Shown: positions 1 through 8,091 of the stretch, piece by piece
Layout of the letters: the number at the start of each line of letters is the position of its first letter
How positions within the stretch are numbered: position 1 is the first letter of the stretch
Assembly (NCBI GenBank): GCA_027483805.1
Contig: JAIXTS010000102.1
Span: 1 to 34,760, forward strand
Reading direction: 5' to 3'
DNA: 34,760 nt
DNA from: Azospirillum sp.
GTDB taxonomy: Bacteria; Pseudomonadota; Alphaproteobacteria; Azospirillales; Azospirillaceae
The notes under the pieces: model-generated
Databases searched by the model: none
The model's input: the letters and a program-made list of their open reading frames with translations, nothing else
Told to the model about the DNA's origin: nothing
Position numbers and translations under genes: made by a program

Positions 1-23
1 AAGATGTTGTGTTCTGTGGTCAG

Positions 24-32
24 TTATCCACA
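24..32 (+). promoter_or_regulatory. Consensus DnaA box TTATCCACA upstream of nrdA
   Basis: Exact TTATCCACA, 31 nt before the nrdA ATG; lies in a dyad CTGTGG-N8-CCACAG (14-33). Confidence 0.6.
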
Positions 33-63
33 GCCGGGGCACTGGGGAAAACGGGGATAAGTC

Positions 64-1920
64 ATGCGCGACGGTGAAGTGAACGAGTGGGCCCCGCAGG
101 GCGCGGACGTGTTCGGCCAGATTCAGATGCGCAAGCATGCGGCCGTGACTGTGGATCATACCCGCAACGAATTGCTGACAACGTTCGGCAAGGCGACGCT
201 GGATGACCGCTACCTGATGCCGGGGGAGACCTACCAGGACCTGTTCGCCCGCGTCGCCAGCTATTATTCCGATGACCACGCGCATGCCCAGCGCCTCTAT
301 GACTATATCTCGCGCCTCTGGTTCATGCCGGCGACGCCCGTCCTTTCCAATGGCGGCACGGCGCGCGGCCTGCCCATTTCTTGCTTCCTGAACGAAGCCA
401 GTGACAGCCTGGAAGGCATTGTCGGCCTATGGAACGAGAATGTCTGGCTGGCCGCCAAGGGCGGCGGCATCGGCTCCTACTGGGGCAATTTGCGCTCCAT
501 CGGTGAGCAGGTGAAGGATAGCGGCAAGACCAGCGGCGTCATCCCCTTCATCCGCGTCATGGACAGCCTCACCCTGGCCATCTCCCAGGGCAGCTTGCGC
601 CGGGGTTCGGCCGCCTGCTACCTGCCGGTCAGCCACCCGGAGATCGAGGAATTCATCGAGATGCGCCGCCCCACGGGCGGTGATCCCAACCGCAAGGCGC
701 TGAACCTGCACCATGGTATCGCCATTCCCGACGCCTTCATGCGCGCGGTTGAGGGTGATGAGGAATGGGCGTTGACCAGCCCGAAGGATGGCAAGATCCT
801 GCGCCGCGTGAAGGCACGCGACCTGTGGATCCGCATCCTGACCGCCCGTATGGAAACGGGCGAGCCCTATATGCTGTTCATCGACCATGTGAACCGGGCC
901 ATCCCGGAACATCACAAGCTGGCCGGCCTGACGGTCAAGATGTCGAACCTGTGCAGCGAGATCACGCTGCCCACCGGCATGGACCCGTGGGGCAAGCAGC
1001 GTACCGCCGTGTGCTGCCTGTCCTCGTTGAACCTGGAAAACTTCCTGGAATGGCAGGACCATCCGACCTTCATCGAGGACGTGATGCGCTTCCTGGATAA
1101 TGTCATGACCGACTTTATCCAGAAGGCCCCCAGCGACATGGAGCGCGCCAAATATTCGGCCATGCGCGAACGGTCGGTGGGTCTGGGCGTCATGGGCTTC
1201 CACAGTTTCCTGCAAAGCCAGATGATCCCGATCGAAGGCGTGATGGCCAAGGTCTGGAACAAGCGCATGTTCGCCCTGATCAAGCGCAAGGCCGACGAAG
1301 CCTCGGTCAAGCTGGCGCATGAGCGCGGGCCTTGCCCCGACGCCGCCGAATATGGCGTGATGGAGCGCTTCTCCAACAAGATCGCCATCGCGCCGACGGC
1401 GTCGATCTCCATCATCACCGGCGGCGCGTCGCCGGGGATCGAACCGGTGGCTGCCAATGCTTATACGCACAAGACCCTGTCGGGCAGCCATTCGGTGCGC
1501 AACCCGTACCTGGAAAAGCTGCTGGCGGAGAAGGGCCGCAATGACGAGGACACCTGGTCGGAGATCACGCTGAACAGCGGGTCGGTCCAGCATCTGGACG
1601 TCCTGACCCAGGATGAGAAGGACGTGTTCAAGACGGCGTTCGAACTGGACCAGCGCTGGTTGATCGAACATGCCGCCGACCGCACGCCGTTTGTCTGCCA
1701 GAGTCAGTCGCTGAATGTCTTCCTGCCGGCTGACGTGCATAAGCGCGACCTGCACCAGATCCACATGATGGCCTGGAAGAAGGGCGTGAAGAGCCTGTAC
1801 TATCTGCGCTCCATGTCGGTGCAGCGTGCCGAGAGCAACGCCACCAAGGAGATCGGCCGCGCCAAGCCGGCACCGGCGGCAGAGACCAACAAGTACGAGG
1901 AATGCCTGGCCTGCCAGTAA
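64..1920 (+). CDS. nrdA: Ribonucleoside-diphosphate reductase, alpha subunit
   Basis: 618-aa ORF with RNR large-subunit motifs (MPATPVLSNGG, KGGGIGSYWG, NLCSEI, APTASISIITG) and C-terminal CLACQ. Confidence 0.93.
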   Translation: MRDGEVNEWAPQGADVFGQIQMRKHAAVTVDHTRNELLTTFGKATLDDRYLMPGETYQDLFARVASYYSDDHAHAQRLYDYISRLWFMPATPVLSNGGTARGLPISCFLNEASDSLEGIVGLWNENVWLAAKGGGIGSYWGNLRSIGEQVKDSGKTSGVIPFIRVMDSLTLAISQGSLRRGSAACYLPVSHPEIEEFIEMRRPTGGDPNRKALNLHHGIAIPDAFMRAVEGDEEWALTSPKDGKILRRVKARDLWIRILTARMETGEPYMLFIDHVNRAIPEHHKLAGLTVKMSNLCSEITLPTGMDPWGKQRTAVCCLSSLNLENFLEWQDHPTFIEDVMRFLDNVMTDFIQKAPSDMERAKYSAMRERSVGLGVMGFHSFLQSQMIPIEGVMAKVWNKRMFALIKRKADEASVKLAHERGPCPDAAEYGVMERFSNKIAIAPTASISIITGGASPGIEPVAANAYTHKTLSGSHSVRNPYLEKLLAEKGRNDEDTWSEITLNSGSVQHLDVLTQDEKDVFKTAFELDQRWLIEHAADRTPFVCQSQSLNVFLPADVHKRDLHQIHMMAWKKGVKSLYYLRSMSVQRAESNATKEIGRAKPAPAAETNKYEECLACQ

Positions 1921-2067
1921 TACCGACGGACAAAATTCTTGACCGTCGGTACGGCGGCGACCGCCGCCGCGCGCCACGTGGCGCGTCGCCAACCCCATGG
2001 ATAGGGGCGCCGGCGATTGAGGGCAGGAAAGATTGACCAACGGTCAAGATTTCATGCCGCCGGTATA
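1921..2067. repeat. Dispersed structured repeat, copy A
   Basis: About 146 bp, about 9 mismatches by eye to the reverse complement of 13667-13812; begins with hairpin TACCGACGGACAA-AATTC-TTGACCGTCGGTA. Confidence 0.85.
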
Positions 2068-2091
2068 AGGCAGATCAGTGACCGAGGAGAC

Positions 2092-2124
2092 AAAAGGCGG
2101 GCCGGTCGGTCCGCCTTTTTCTTT
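2092..2124 (+). terminator. Rho-independent terminator downstream of nrdA
   Basis: AAAAGGCGGGCCGGTCGGTCCGCCTTTTTCTTT: GC stem with one G-U pair followed by a T-run. Confidence 0.75.
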
Positions 2125-2253
2125 ACCTGTCAGGGATGCAGGCGGGCCACCGTGCGCCCCTTCCTGACCATAGATCCCCGAGGCAGGGACATATGGTCAG
2201 GGCGGGGGTGCCACGGCCCTGACCAAACAGGGGACGGGACACTGCCGACAAGG

Positions 2254-2751
2254 TCAGGGCGCGTCGCCCGCCCGCTGCCAGGTCCAGCGGAAGCGGCGGA
2301 TACCGCCATTGCCATCCGGGCCTTCCAGCGCCGCCACCACATTGCCGCCATAGCGGTTGAACACAATGCGCTGTGGATAGGCGATGTCGGTATTGGCGAA
2401 GACCGCCATGTTATCCCCGGATTCAATCAGCTTGTAGGGGATCACGGAATCGCTGCCCATGGGCTGCCCGTAATAGACGACGGAGCCGTCCGGTTCGGCC
2501 ACGATGCGCATGAATTCGGTGTCGGCACCGCGTACCGGCGACATGGACCGGCGCATGCCCAGCATCACACCGTCGCCAGGCTTCATGAAATGCTGTTCGG
2601 TTCGGGTCGGCCCGTCGCGTCCCACCCATTGACCCGCCAGCCAGTTCAGGGATTTCAGCGGATCATTGGCGGCCTGGCCGGCCTGGGGCAGGGCCATCAG
2701 CAGACCCAGCAGCAACAGACCGGAAAGACGGGAGACAGAGAAGGTGAACAT
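2254..2751 (-). CDS. Secreted DUF6265-like protein
   Basis: Signal peptide; SLNWLAGQWVG...E.HFMKPGDGVMLGM pattern; paralog of the adjacent ORF. Confidence 0.75.
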   Translation of the reverse strand: MFTFSVSRLSGLLLLGLLMALPQAGQAANDPLKSLNWLAGQWVGRDGPTRTEQHFMKPGDGVMLGMRRSMSPVRGADTEFMRIVAEPDGSVVYYGQPMGSDSVIPYKLIESGDNMAVFANTDIAYPQRIVFNRYGGNVVAALEGPDGNGGIRRFRWTWQRAGDAP

Positions 2752-2860
2752 TGGCGCTCCTCCGTTGGTTTTTATTCAGACCACGGTACGCCTTAAATGC
2801 CCCGCCGTCCCCAACGGCAATGATTTTGACGATTTTGCAGCAGCCCGGACGGGGCTGGGT

Positions 2861-3337
2861 CTAAGGTGCGGACCCGGTCAGCCGCCAGGACCAGCCGAGG
2901 CGCTTCACACTTCCGTCCCTTCCCGGCCCCTCAATGGTGGCCGTCAGGCTGTCGCCCGCGCGGCGATAGGTGATCTTCTGCGGGAAATCATGCTGCGGAT
3001 TGGCAAAGACCGCCAGGCCCGGCGCAGACTCGACAAGGGCGAAGCTGGCAGGTGACTGGCCCATCGGGTGGGCATGGTAGGCCAGATGACCGTCCGCATC
3101 CGGTCCGATCCGGATAAACTCCACCTGTGCTGGCTTGCCGGGCCGGACGGTCCGGCTCATGCCCAGGATGATGCCACCGGCAGGGCGCATGTAATGTTCT
3201 TCGATCCGGCGATCGCCATCCTGCCCAACCCATTGGCCAGACAGCCAGGACAGATCATCGATCCCGGGATCTGCCGCCCCGGCGGGCCTGGGCAGGAGCA
3301 GCAGCAGGCCAAACAGAAAGGGCAGGGCGGCGCGCAT
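2861..3337 (-). CDS. Secreted DUF6265-like protein (paralog)
   Basis: Signal peptide; DLSWLSGQWVGQDGDRRIEEHYMRPAGGIILGMSR; aligns along its length with 2254..2751. Confidence 0.75.
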   Translation of the reverse strand: MRAALPFLFGLLLLLPRPAGAADPGIDDLSWLSGQWVGQDGDRRIEEHYMRPAGGIILGMSRTVRPGKPAQVEFIRIGPDADGHLAYHAHPMGQSPASFALVESAPGLAVFANPQHDFPQKITYRRAGDSLTATIEGPGRDGSVKRLGWSWRLTGSAP

Positions 3338-3377
3338 GTTGGCTCCGTCAGTGGCGGGCAGGGTGGCAGGATACGCC

Positions 3378-3423
3378 CATAGGGTCCATCAGGTGTTCAT
3401 GGAACCACCTGATGGACCCTATG
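3378..3423. repeat. Large perfect palindrome (18-bp arms), possible terminator or protein-binding site
   Basis: CATAGGGTCCATCAGGTG (3378-3395) / CACCTGATGGACCCTATG (3406-3423), followed on + by TTTTTGTT. Confidence 0.8.
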
Positions 3424-3447
3424 TTTTTGTTGTGTCGTGTGATTCAC

Positions 3448-3471
3448 GGTTTAAATGATTTCATTTAAACC
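3448..3471. repeat. AT-rich perfect palindrome downstream of the GST gene
   Basis: GGTTTAAATGA-TT-TCATTTAAACC, 10 bp past the GST stop codon. Confidence 0.75.
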
Positions 3472-3480
3472 GATCATACT

Positions 3481-4083
3481 CTAACGCGGGTTCGTCGCGC
3501 GGAACGATGGCCGGTCGATGACACCGGCGAACCATGCCGCCAGGCCCGGATGGTCGGCCCGCCAGTCCAGATCATCGTGGCGGAAATCCAGGTAATCCAG
3601 GGCGCAGGCCACCGACAGCCCTCCCAGGCCGACATCGTCCGCCACCAGATCGGCCACTGCCGCCTCCAGCGCCGGCAGGGTGCGGGCGATGGCGGACTTT
3701 TGCCGGACAACCCAGCCGGGGGACCGTTCGCCCGGCGGGCGCCGCCCTTCGATCACCGCGCTGAAGGCGGCGTCCAGCAACCCCTGGGCCAGGGCCGACA
3801 GGCGCAAGGATCGCCAGCGGTCGGGTCCCGCAGGGGGCAGCAGGCGGCGGCCGGGCAGGACGGCATCCAGATAATCGACGATGGCCCAGCTTTCTCCCAG
3901 GCACCAGCCCTCATCCGTCACCAGGGCCGGGACCTTGCCCGATGGCACCGCGGTCAGCAGGTCGGCCGGGTCGGACCAGGGATCGATGGCCACCACCTGC
4001 ACCTTTTCCGTTGCCTGCTTTTCATGCACCAGGGCCAGTACCTTGCGTGCATAGGGGGAGGTCCTGGCGATGTAGAGTTTCAT
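3481..4083 (-). CDS. Glutathione S-transferase family protein
   Basis: MKLYIARTSPYARKVLALVHEK...PSGKVPALVTDEG...ESWAIVDYLD: GST N-terminal thioredoxin-fold motifs. Confidence 0.88.
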   Translation of the reverse strand: MKLYIARTSPYARKVLALVHEKQATEKVQVVAIDPWSDPADLLTAVPSGKVPALVTDEGWCLGESWAIVDYLDAVLPGRRLLPPAGPDRWRSLRLSALAQGLLDAAFSAVIEGRRPPGERSPGWVVRQKSAIARTLPALEAAVADLVADDVGLGGLSVACALDYLDFRHDDLDWRADHPGLAAWFAGVIDRPSFRATNPR

Positions 4084-5249
4084 GGCAAGGCTTCCTTTTT
4101 CAACAGTGACAGGCCGGCCAGACCTGTCAGGGCGCCAAACAGCAGGATGGTCGCGCCCGCCGCGAACAGCGGCAGGTGGCTGCCGCTATGGGTGAACAGC
4201 ATGGTCAGGCCAAATCCGCCGGCCGCCTGGAACAGGGCATAGAGGGCTGTCATCCGGCCCCAGGCTGCCGTATGGCCAGCCGCTCCGGCCAGATGACCCG
4301 CCACGCCCGATGCCAGCGCCACGCAACCGGGGGTGAGCGCACCGACCAGGAAGGCCGACAAGCCCAGCGGCAATGGGGCGGAGGACAGGACCGGCAGGCC
4401 GACGGCCACGGCCTTTACCCCCAGCGCCAGGGTCAGGGCAGGGGCAAAACCCAGCACCCCTGCCAGACGGGCCGCCAGCAATGGTCCCGCCACGGCGCCG
4501 ACGCCAAAGATGAACCAGTAGGCCCCGCCCATGGCAACGCCCAGTCCCAGGCCGCGGGCCACATAATCGGACAGGAACAGCGTATGCGGGACAAACCCCA
4601 GGCCATCGGTCGCATAGGCCAGGGTGAACAGCCAGAGCGGCCATGAACGGTGCGGGCTGGGCACCGCTGCGAAGAGTGGCCGTGCCGCCGCCGGCCACTG
4701 CGCCCAGGCCAGGCCCGTCAGCAGCAGCGACAGCAGACCAACCCCGGCCCAGGCATTGGCGACACCGAATCCGGCCAGCCAGGGCAGCAACGTGCCGCTG
4801 ACCATCACGCCGGCCCCGATCCCGGAAAAGACGATGCCCGCGACCAGGGGCTTCCTCTCCGCCGGGACCTGGGCCATCAGCACAGGGGCGGCCAGGATCA
4901 TCAGCATGGCGCCGGCGACCCCGGCCAGGAAGCGCCAGGCCGCCAGCCAGATCAGCCCGCCATTCCAGGCACAGGCCAGCAGTGACAGCGCCACCAGCAG
5001 CATGGACGCGCGCAGCACCGGCACCGGCCCCAGCAGGTGCCCCGCCCGCGCCGCCGTGATGGCGCCCAGCAGATAGCCGGTCAGGTTGGCGGCCCCCAGC
5101 AACGCGCCGCCGCCGGCATCGACCCAGCCTTCGCCGATCAGGACGGGCAGCAGCGGGGTATAGGCAAAACGGCCCAGCCCAACACCCAGGAGCGTGCCCG
5201 CCAGTCCCGCCGATGCCCACCGCCAGACCTTGTCCATGGATGTTCCCAT
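4080..5249 (-). CDS. YbfB/YjiJ-type MFS transporter (start may be 5237)
   Basis: Multi-TM; GVGLGRFAYTPLLPVLI, LLGAANLTGYLLGA; 4-bp overlap with GST. Confidence 0.85.
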   Translation of the reverse strand: MGTSMDKVWRWASAGLAGTLLGVGLGRFAYTPLLPVLIGEGWVDAGGGALLGAANLTGYLLGAITAARAGHLLGPVPVLRASMLLVALSLLACAWNGGLIWLAAWRFLAGVAGAMLMILAAPVLMAQVPAERKPLVAGIVFSGIGAGVMVSGTLLPWLAGFGVANAWAGVGLLSLLLTGLAWAQWPAAARPLFAAVPSPHRSWPLWLFTLAYATDGLGFVPHTLFLSDYVARGLGLGVAMGGAYWFIFGVGAVAGPLLAARLAGVLGFAPALTLALGVKAVAVGLPVLSSAPLPLGLSAFLVGALTPGCVALASGVAGHLAGAAGHTAAWGRMTALYALFQAAGGFGLTMLFTHSGSHLPLFAAGATILLFGALTGLAGLSLLKKEALP

Positions 5250-5278
5250 TCCACCGCAGAAGCAGAAGGTGCCATGGT

Positions 5279-5320
5279 CTTGACATCAAGAAAAATGAAT
5301 TGTCAGGATATCTAAATTCA
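5279..5320. promoter_or_regulatory. Putative LysR operator / divergent promoter region
   Basis: TTGACA at 5279 and dyad TGAATT-N13-AATTCA (5296-5320) in the divergent intergenic region. Confidence 0.4.
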
Positions 5321-5339
5321 CTTCTGACGATGGGTTTGG

Positions 5340-6221
5340 GTGATGGACAGCACGGACCTCTCCTATTTTCTGGCTGTGGTGGAGGAGGGGGGGATCACCG
5401 CGGCGGCGCGGCGGCTGAATTGTGTGCAGTCGAACGTGACGGCCCGCATTCGCTCGCTGGAGGCCGCACTGGGCGTGGCCCTTTTCCACCGCAATGGGCG
5501 CGGGGTGGTGCCGACGCGGGCAGGCGAACGGCTGCTGCCGCACGCAAGGCAGGTGGCGGCGGCGCTGCGCGCGGCGCGTGACAGCCTTTGGGATCTGCTG
5601 AACCCCGATCGCCCAGGTGGACAATTGGCCATTGGCAGTATGGAGACCACGGCGGCCTGTCGCCTGCCGCCGGTGCTGGCCGCGTATCATGCGGCGTTCC
5701 CCGATGTGGAACTGAGCCTGCGCACCGGCGGTACTGGGGTTCTTGTGGAGGAAGTGCTGGCCTATCGGCTGGATGCCGCCCTGGTCGGCGGCCCGATTGA
5801 GCATCCCGATCTGGTGGCCGCCGATATGGGAGTGGAACGGATGGTGGTGGTGACGGCCCTGGACGCCGACTGGCCGGCATTGCTGCAACGGTCGGGCCTG
5901 TCGGCCTTGTGTTTCCGGCGCGGTTGCGCCTATCGCGAACGGCTGGAAAGCCTGCTGGCGGGGCTGGGGGTACGGCAGCCGCGCCTGCAGGATTTCGGCA
6001 CGTTGGAGGGCATCATCGGTGGCGTGGCCGCCGGGATCGGCATCTCACTGCTGCCGCTGGCCGCGGTTGACCGGTCACCCCTGCGCGCGTCCCTGTCCGT
6101 GCATAGGGTGCCGGACCCATGGGCCGCGGCGCCCACGCAGTTGATCCACCGCCGGGACAGCATCATGACAGCGGCTCTGGCCCGCTTCATCGACCATGCA
6201 CGACGGGGCTGGGCGATCTGA
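5340..6221 (+). CDS. LysR-family transcriptional regulator (GTG 5340 or ATG 5343)
   Basis: N-terminal wHTH DLSYFLAVVEEGGITAAARRLNCVQSNVTARIRSLEAALGVALFHRNGRGV; LysR substrate-binding domain. Confidence 0.92.
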   Translation: MMDSTDLSYFLAVVEEGGITAAARRLNCVQSNVTARIRSLEAALGVALFHRNGRGVVPTRAGERLLPHARQVAAALRAARDSLWDLLNPDRPGGQLAIGSMETTAACRLPPVLAAYHAAFPDVELSLRTGGTGVLVEEVLAYRLDAALVGGPIEHPDLVAADMGVERMVVVTALDADWPALLQRSGLSALCFRRGCAYRERLESLLAGLGVRQPRLQDFGTLEGIIGGVAAGIGISLLPLAAVDRSPLRASLSVHRVPDPWAAAPTQLIHRRDSIMTAALARFIDHARRGWAI

Positions 6222-6222
6222 T

Positions 6223-6251
6223 TTGCATTATGCATTGTTTGCATAATGCAA
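6223..6251. terminator. Perfect hairpin after the lysR stop, likely bidirectional terminator between convergent genes
   Basis: TTGCATTATGCA-TTGTT-TGCATAATGCAA then CTGATTTT. Confidence 0.55.
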
Positions 6252-6257
6252 CTGATT

Positions 6258-6512
6258 TTACCAGACCAGCGAAACGGCTGGGCGATAGGGCGCTTGCTCG
6301 AACATGCCATTGATCAGGCCCTGAAGCTGGACACGCGCAGCTTCCCGCTCGCTGGACGGAACGCTGGCCTTGGACAGGGGCTTGATGACAAAGCCGCTGC
6401 CGCGCAGCCGTTTCAGGGTCACGCGCGCATCATCGGCACGGGACGGATGGATGGCGGCGACGGTGGCGACGCCCTGGGGCGGGCGGACGATGAACAGGCC
6501 GAACTCGATCAT
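6258..6512 (-). CDS. Hypothetical protein, 84 aa
   Basis: Open frame with AGGGGG SD 5 nt before ATG; no family recognised. Confidence 0.6.
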   Translation of the reverse strand: MIEFGLFIVRPPQGVATVAAIHPSRADDARVTLKRLRGSGFVIKPLSKASVPSSEREAARVQLQGLINGMFEQAPYRPAVSLVW

Positions 6513-6516
6513 GGGA

Positions 6517-6542
6517 ACCCCCTATGCCAATGGATAGGGGGT
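6517..6542 (-). promoter_or_regulatory. RBS-sequestering hairpin in the 5' UTR of the 84-aa ORF
   Basis: ACCCCCTAT(6517-6525)/ATAGGGGGT(6534-6542); the AGGGGG arm is the SD of the minus-strand ORF. Confidence 0.55.
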
Positions 6543-6595
6543 GGTGAAGCAACAGTGATGCCAGAGGCTTGTCTGTACTTAAGAGGTAGGGTCCA

Positions 6596-7234
6596 TCACT
6601 CCACAGCCCAGGCGCGCATGGGGCCTTCGGCCTGTTCCATGAATTCAGCCAAGGAGACGGCACCATCGCCATTCTGGTCCATGATGGCATGCCGGCGCGC
6701 GGCCTCTGCCCTCAACTCTTCCGGTGTCACCCGGAAATCGGCATTGCTGTCGGCTGACATGACGGGATCGATGCCCATGCGGTAATCGGCCCGGCCCCGC
6801 CCGTCCACGCGCGCGGTAGCGGCCTCATCCGGGCTCATGTCGATGCGGCCGGGCCGCAGGCGGCGGCCGCTGTCGGCCGGGGCCGTATGGGTGGGCAGGC
6901 CGACACGATATTGCGTCAACTCGTAGGAGGTAACGAACCCGTCGCGGTTGAGGTCATAAAGGGCAAACACGCGGTCTGCCTCGGCCGTGAATTCCGCCAG
7001 GGACAGTTTGCTGTCCTTTTCGGTATCGGTGCGGGCGAACCAGTCGCGCATGGCGGCACGATAGGCGTCGGCATCCCGCGTGGGAGCCGCCAGCGGCTCC
7101 CCCAGCGGGCTGATGGGGTTGTAGCGGATACCGGGTCGGAACTTGTCGCCCCCGCCGCCGCATGCGGCCAGGACCAAGCACAGCCCCGCTAGACCCAGGC
7201 CCAGCCCCGCACGCCGCCAAACCGTCCGCCGCAT
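6596..7234 (-). CDS. EF-hand domain lipoprotein
   Basis: Lipobox LVLAAC; EF loops DLNRDGFVTSYEL, DSNADFRVTPEEL, DQNGDGAVSLAEF. Confidence 0.85.
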   Translation of the reverse strand: MRRTVWRRAGLGLGLAGLCLVLAACGGGGDKFRPGIRYNPISPLGEPLAAPTRDADAYRAAMRDWFARTDTEKDSKLSLAEFTAEADRVFALYDLNRDGFVTSYELTQYRVGLPTHTAPADSGRRLRPGRIDMSPDEAATARVDGRGRADYRMGIDPVMSADSNADFRVTPEELRAEAARRHAIMDQNGDGAVSLAEFMEQAEGPMRAWAVE

Positions 7235-7308
7235 CCGCCGCTCCGTTCGCTGTTCACCTTCTGCTTAGCGATGTCGCGACCCCGGTGCCAGCAGTTTGAT
7301 GTCGCGGC

Positions 7309-8019
7309 TCAGCCCCGCCCGCCACCGGGGGGGCCACCGCCCTGCCGGCCGCCGCCCACGCCACCCCGGGCCGGGCGCTCATTATAGGCCTTGGATCCCG
7401 CGTCGCGGATTTCTTCCAGGCTGGTGCGGCCATCCTGGTTGCTGTCCATGGCGCGCAGCCGGTCCAGGGTCAGTGTTTCCAGTTCCGCCGGGGTTACGCG
7501 GAAATCCAGGTTCCGGTCGGCTTCCATCACCTTATCTGCACCGCCGCCACCGCCCATCATCATGCCGCCGCGCGGTCCGTCGGGACCGGGGCCGCCGGTA
7601 CCGGCGCGGGGCGGGGGTGGGCGGTCCGTGCCGTCTGCTGGCGGTGTACCGTCCGGCGGGGCCGGCGCGCGGTCGCCACCACCCCGCAGGGCAGCCAGCC
7701 GGGTCTGCCGGTAATCACCCAGTTCGCGGGTGTTGATGGCGCCGTCCTTGTCGCTGTCCACCGCCCGGAAGAACCGGGCAATGTCGGGCTTCACCTCCTC
7801 CGGTGACAGGAAACCGTCACGGTTGCTGTCCAGACCTTTGGCCCAATCGACCAGCATATCCGCATAGGCGGCTTCGTCCGGCGCCATGCGGCCCAGCAGC
7901 TCGCCGGCAGGTGACAGGGGAACGCGCCCCATGCTGCGTCCCCCACCCGGCGGGCCATCGGCATGGGAGGCGGAGCAGGCGGACAGCAACAGCAAAGCAA
8001 CGAAAGCGAACGGGCGCAT
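7309..8019 (-). CDS. EF-hand domain lipoprotein with Gly/Pro-rich linker
   Basis: Lipobox LLLSAC; EF loops DSNRDGFLSPEEV, DSDKDGAINTREL, DRNLDFRVTPAEL, DSNQDGRTSLEEI. Confidence 0.85.
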   Translation of the reverse strand: MRPFAFVALLLLSACSASHADGPPGGGRSMGRVPLSPAGELLGRMAPDEAAYADMLVDWAKGLDSNRDGFLSPEEVKPDIARFFRAVDSDKDGAINTRELGDYRQTRLAALRGGGDRAPAPPDGTPPADGTDRPPPPRAGTGGPGPDGPRGGMMMGGGGGADKVMEADRNLDFRVTPAELETLTLDRLRAMDSNQDGRTSLEEIRDAGSKAYNERPARGGVGGGRQGGGPPGGGRG

Positions 8020-8091
8020 GACCGAAACCTTTGTGGTTTCCGATTACACGCGGCTGGAGGGGGGCGGCTGTCGGGCTGGCTTTTGGGGCGA

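Noticed and set aside
427-2040. 537-aa minus-strand ORF opposite nrdA
   Set aside because: Shadow ORF from GC-rich codon bias opposite a clear RNR; low-complexity R/A/G/H/Q-rich translation with no recognisable motifs.
1921-2067. Reading the structured repeats as a CRISPR array or IS end
   Set aside because: Copies are kilobases apart with no spacers; no transposase ORF or target-site duplication was seen.
6246-6785. 179-aa plus ORF overlapping the 84-aa gene and the EF-hand gene
   Set aside because: Runs antisense through a clear EF-hand gene; the 84-aa minus ORF has the better SD.
7296-7736. 146-aa plus ORF opposite the EF-hand lipoprotein
   Set aside because: Arg/Gly/Pro-rich antisense translation of a G/P-rich linker.
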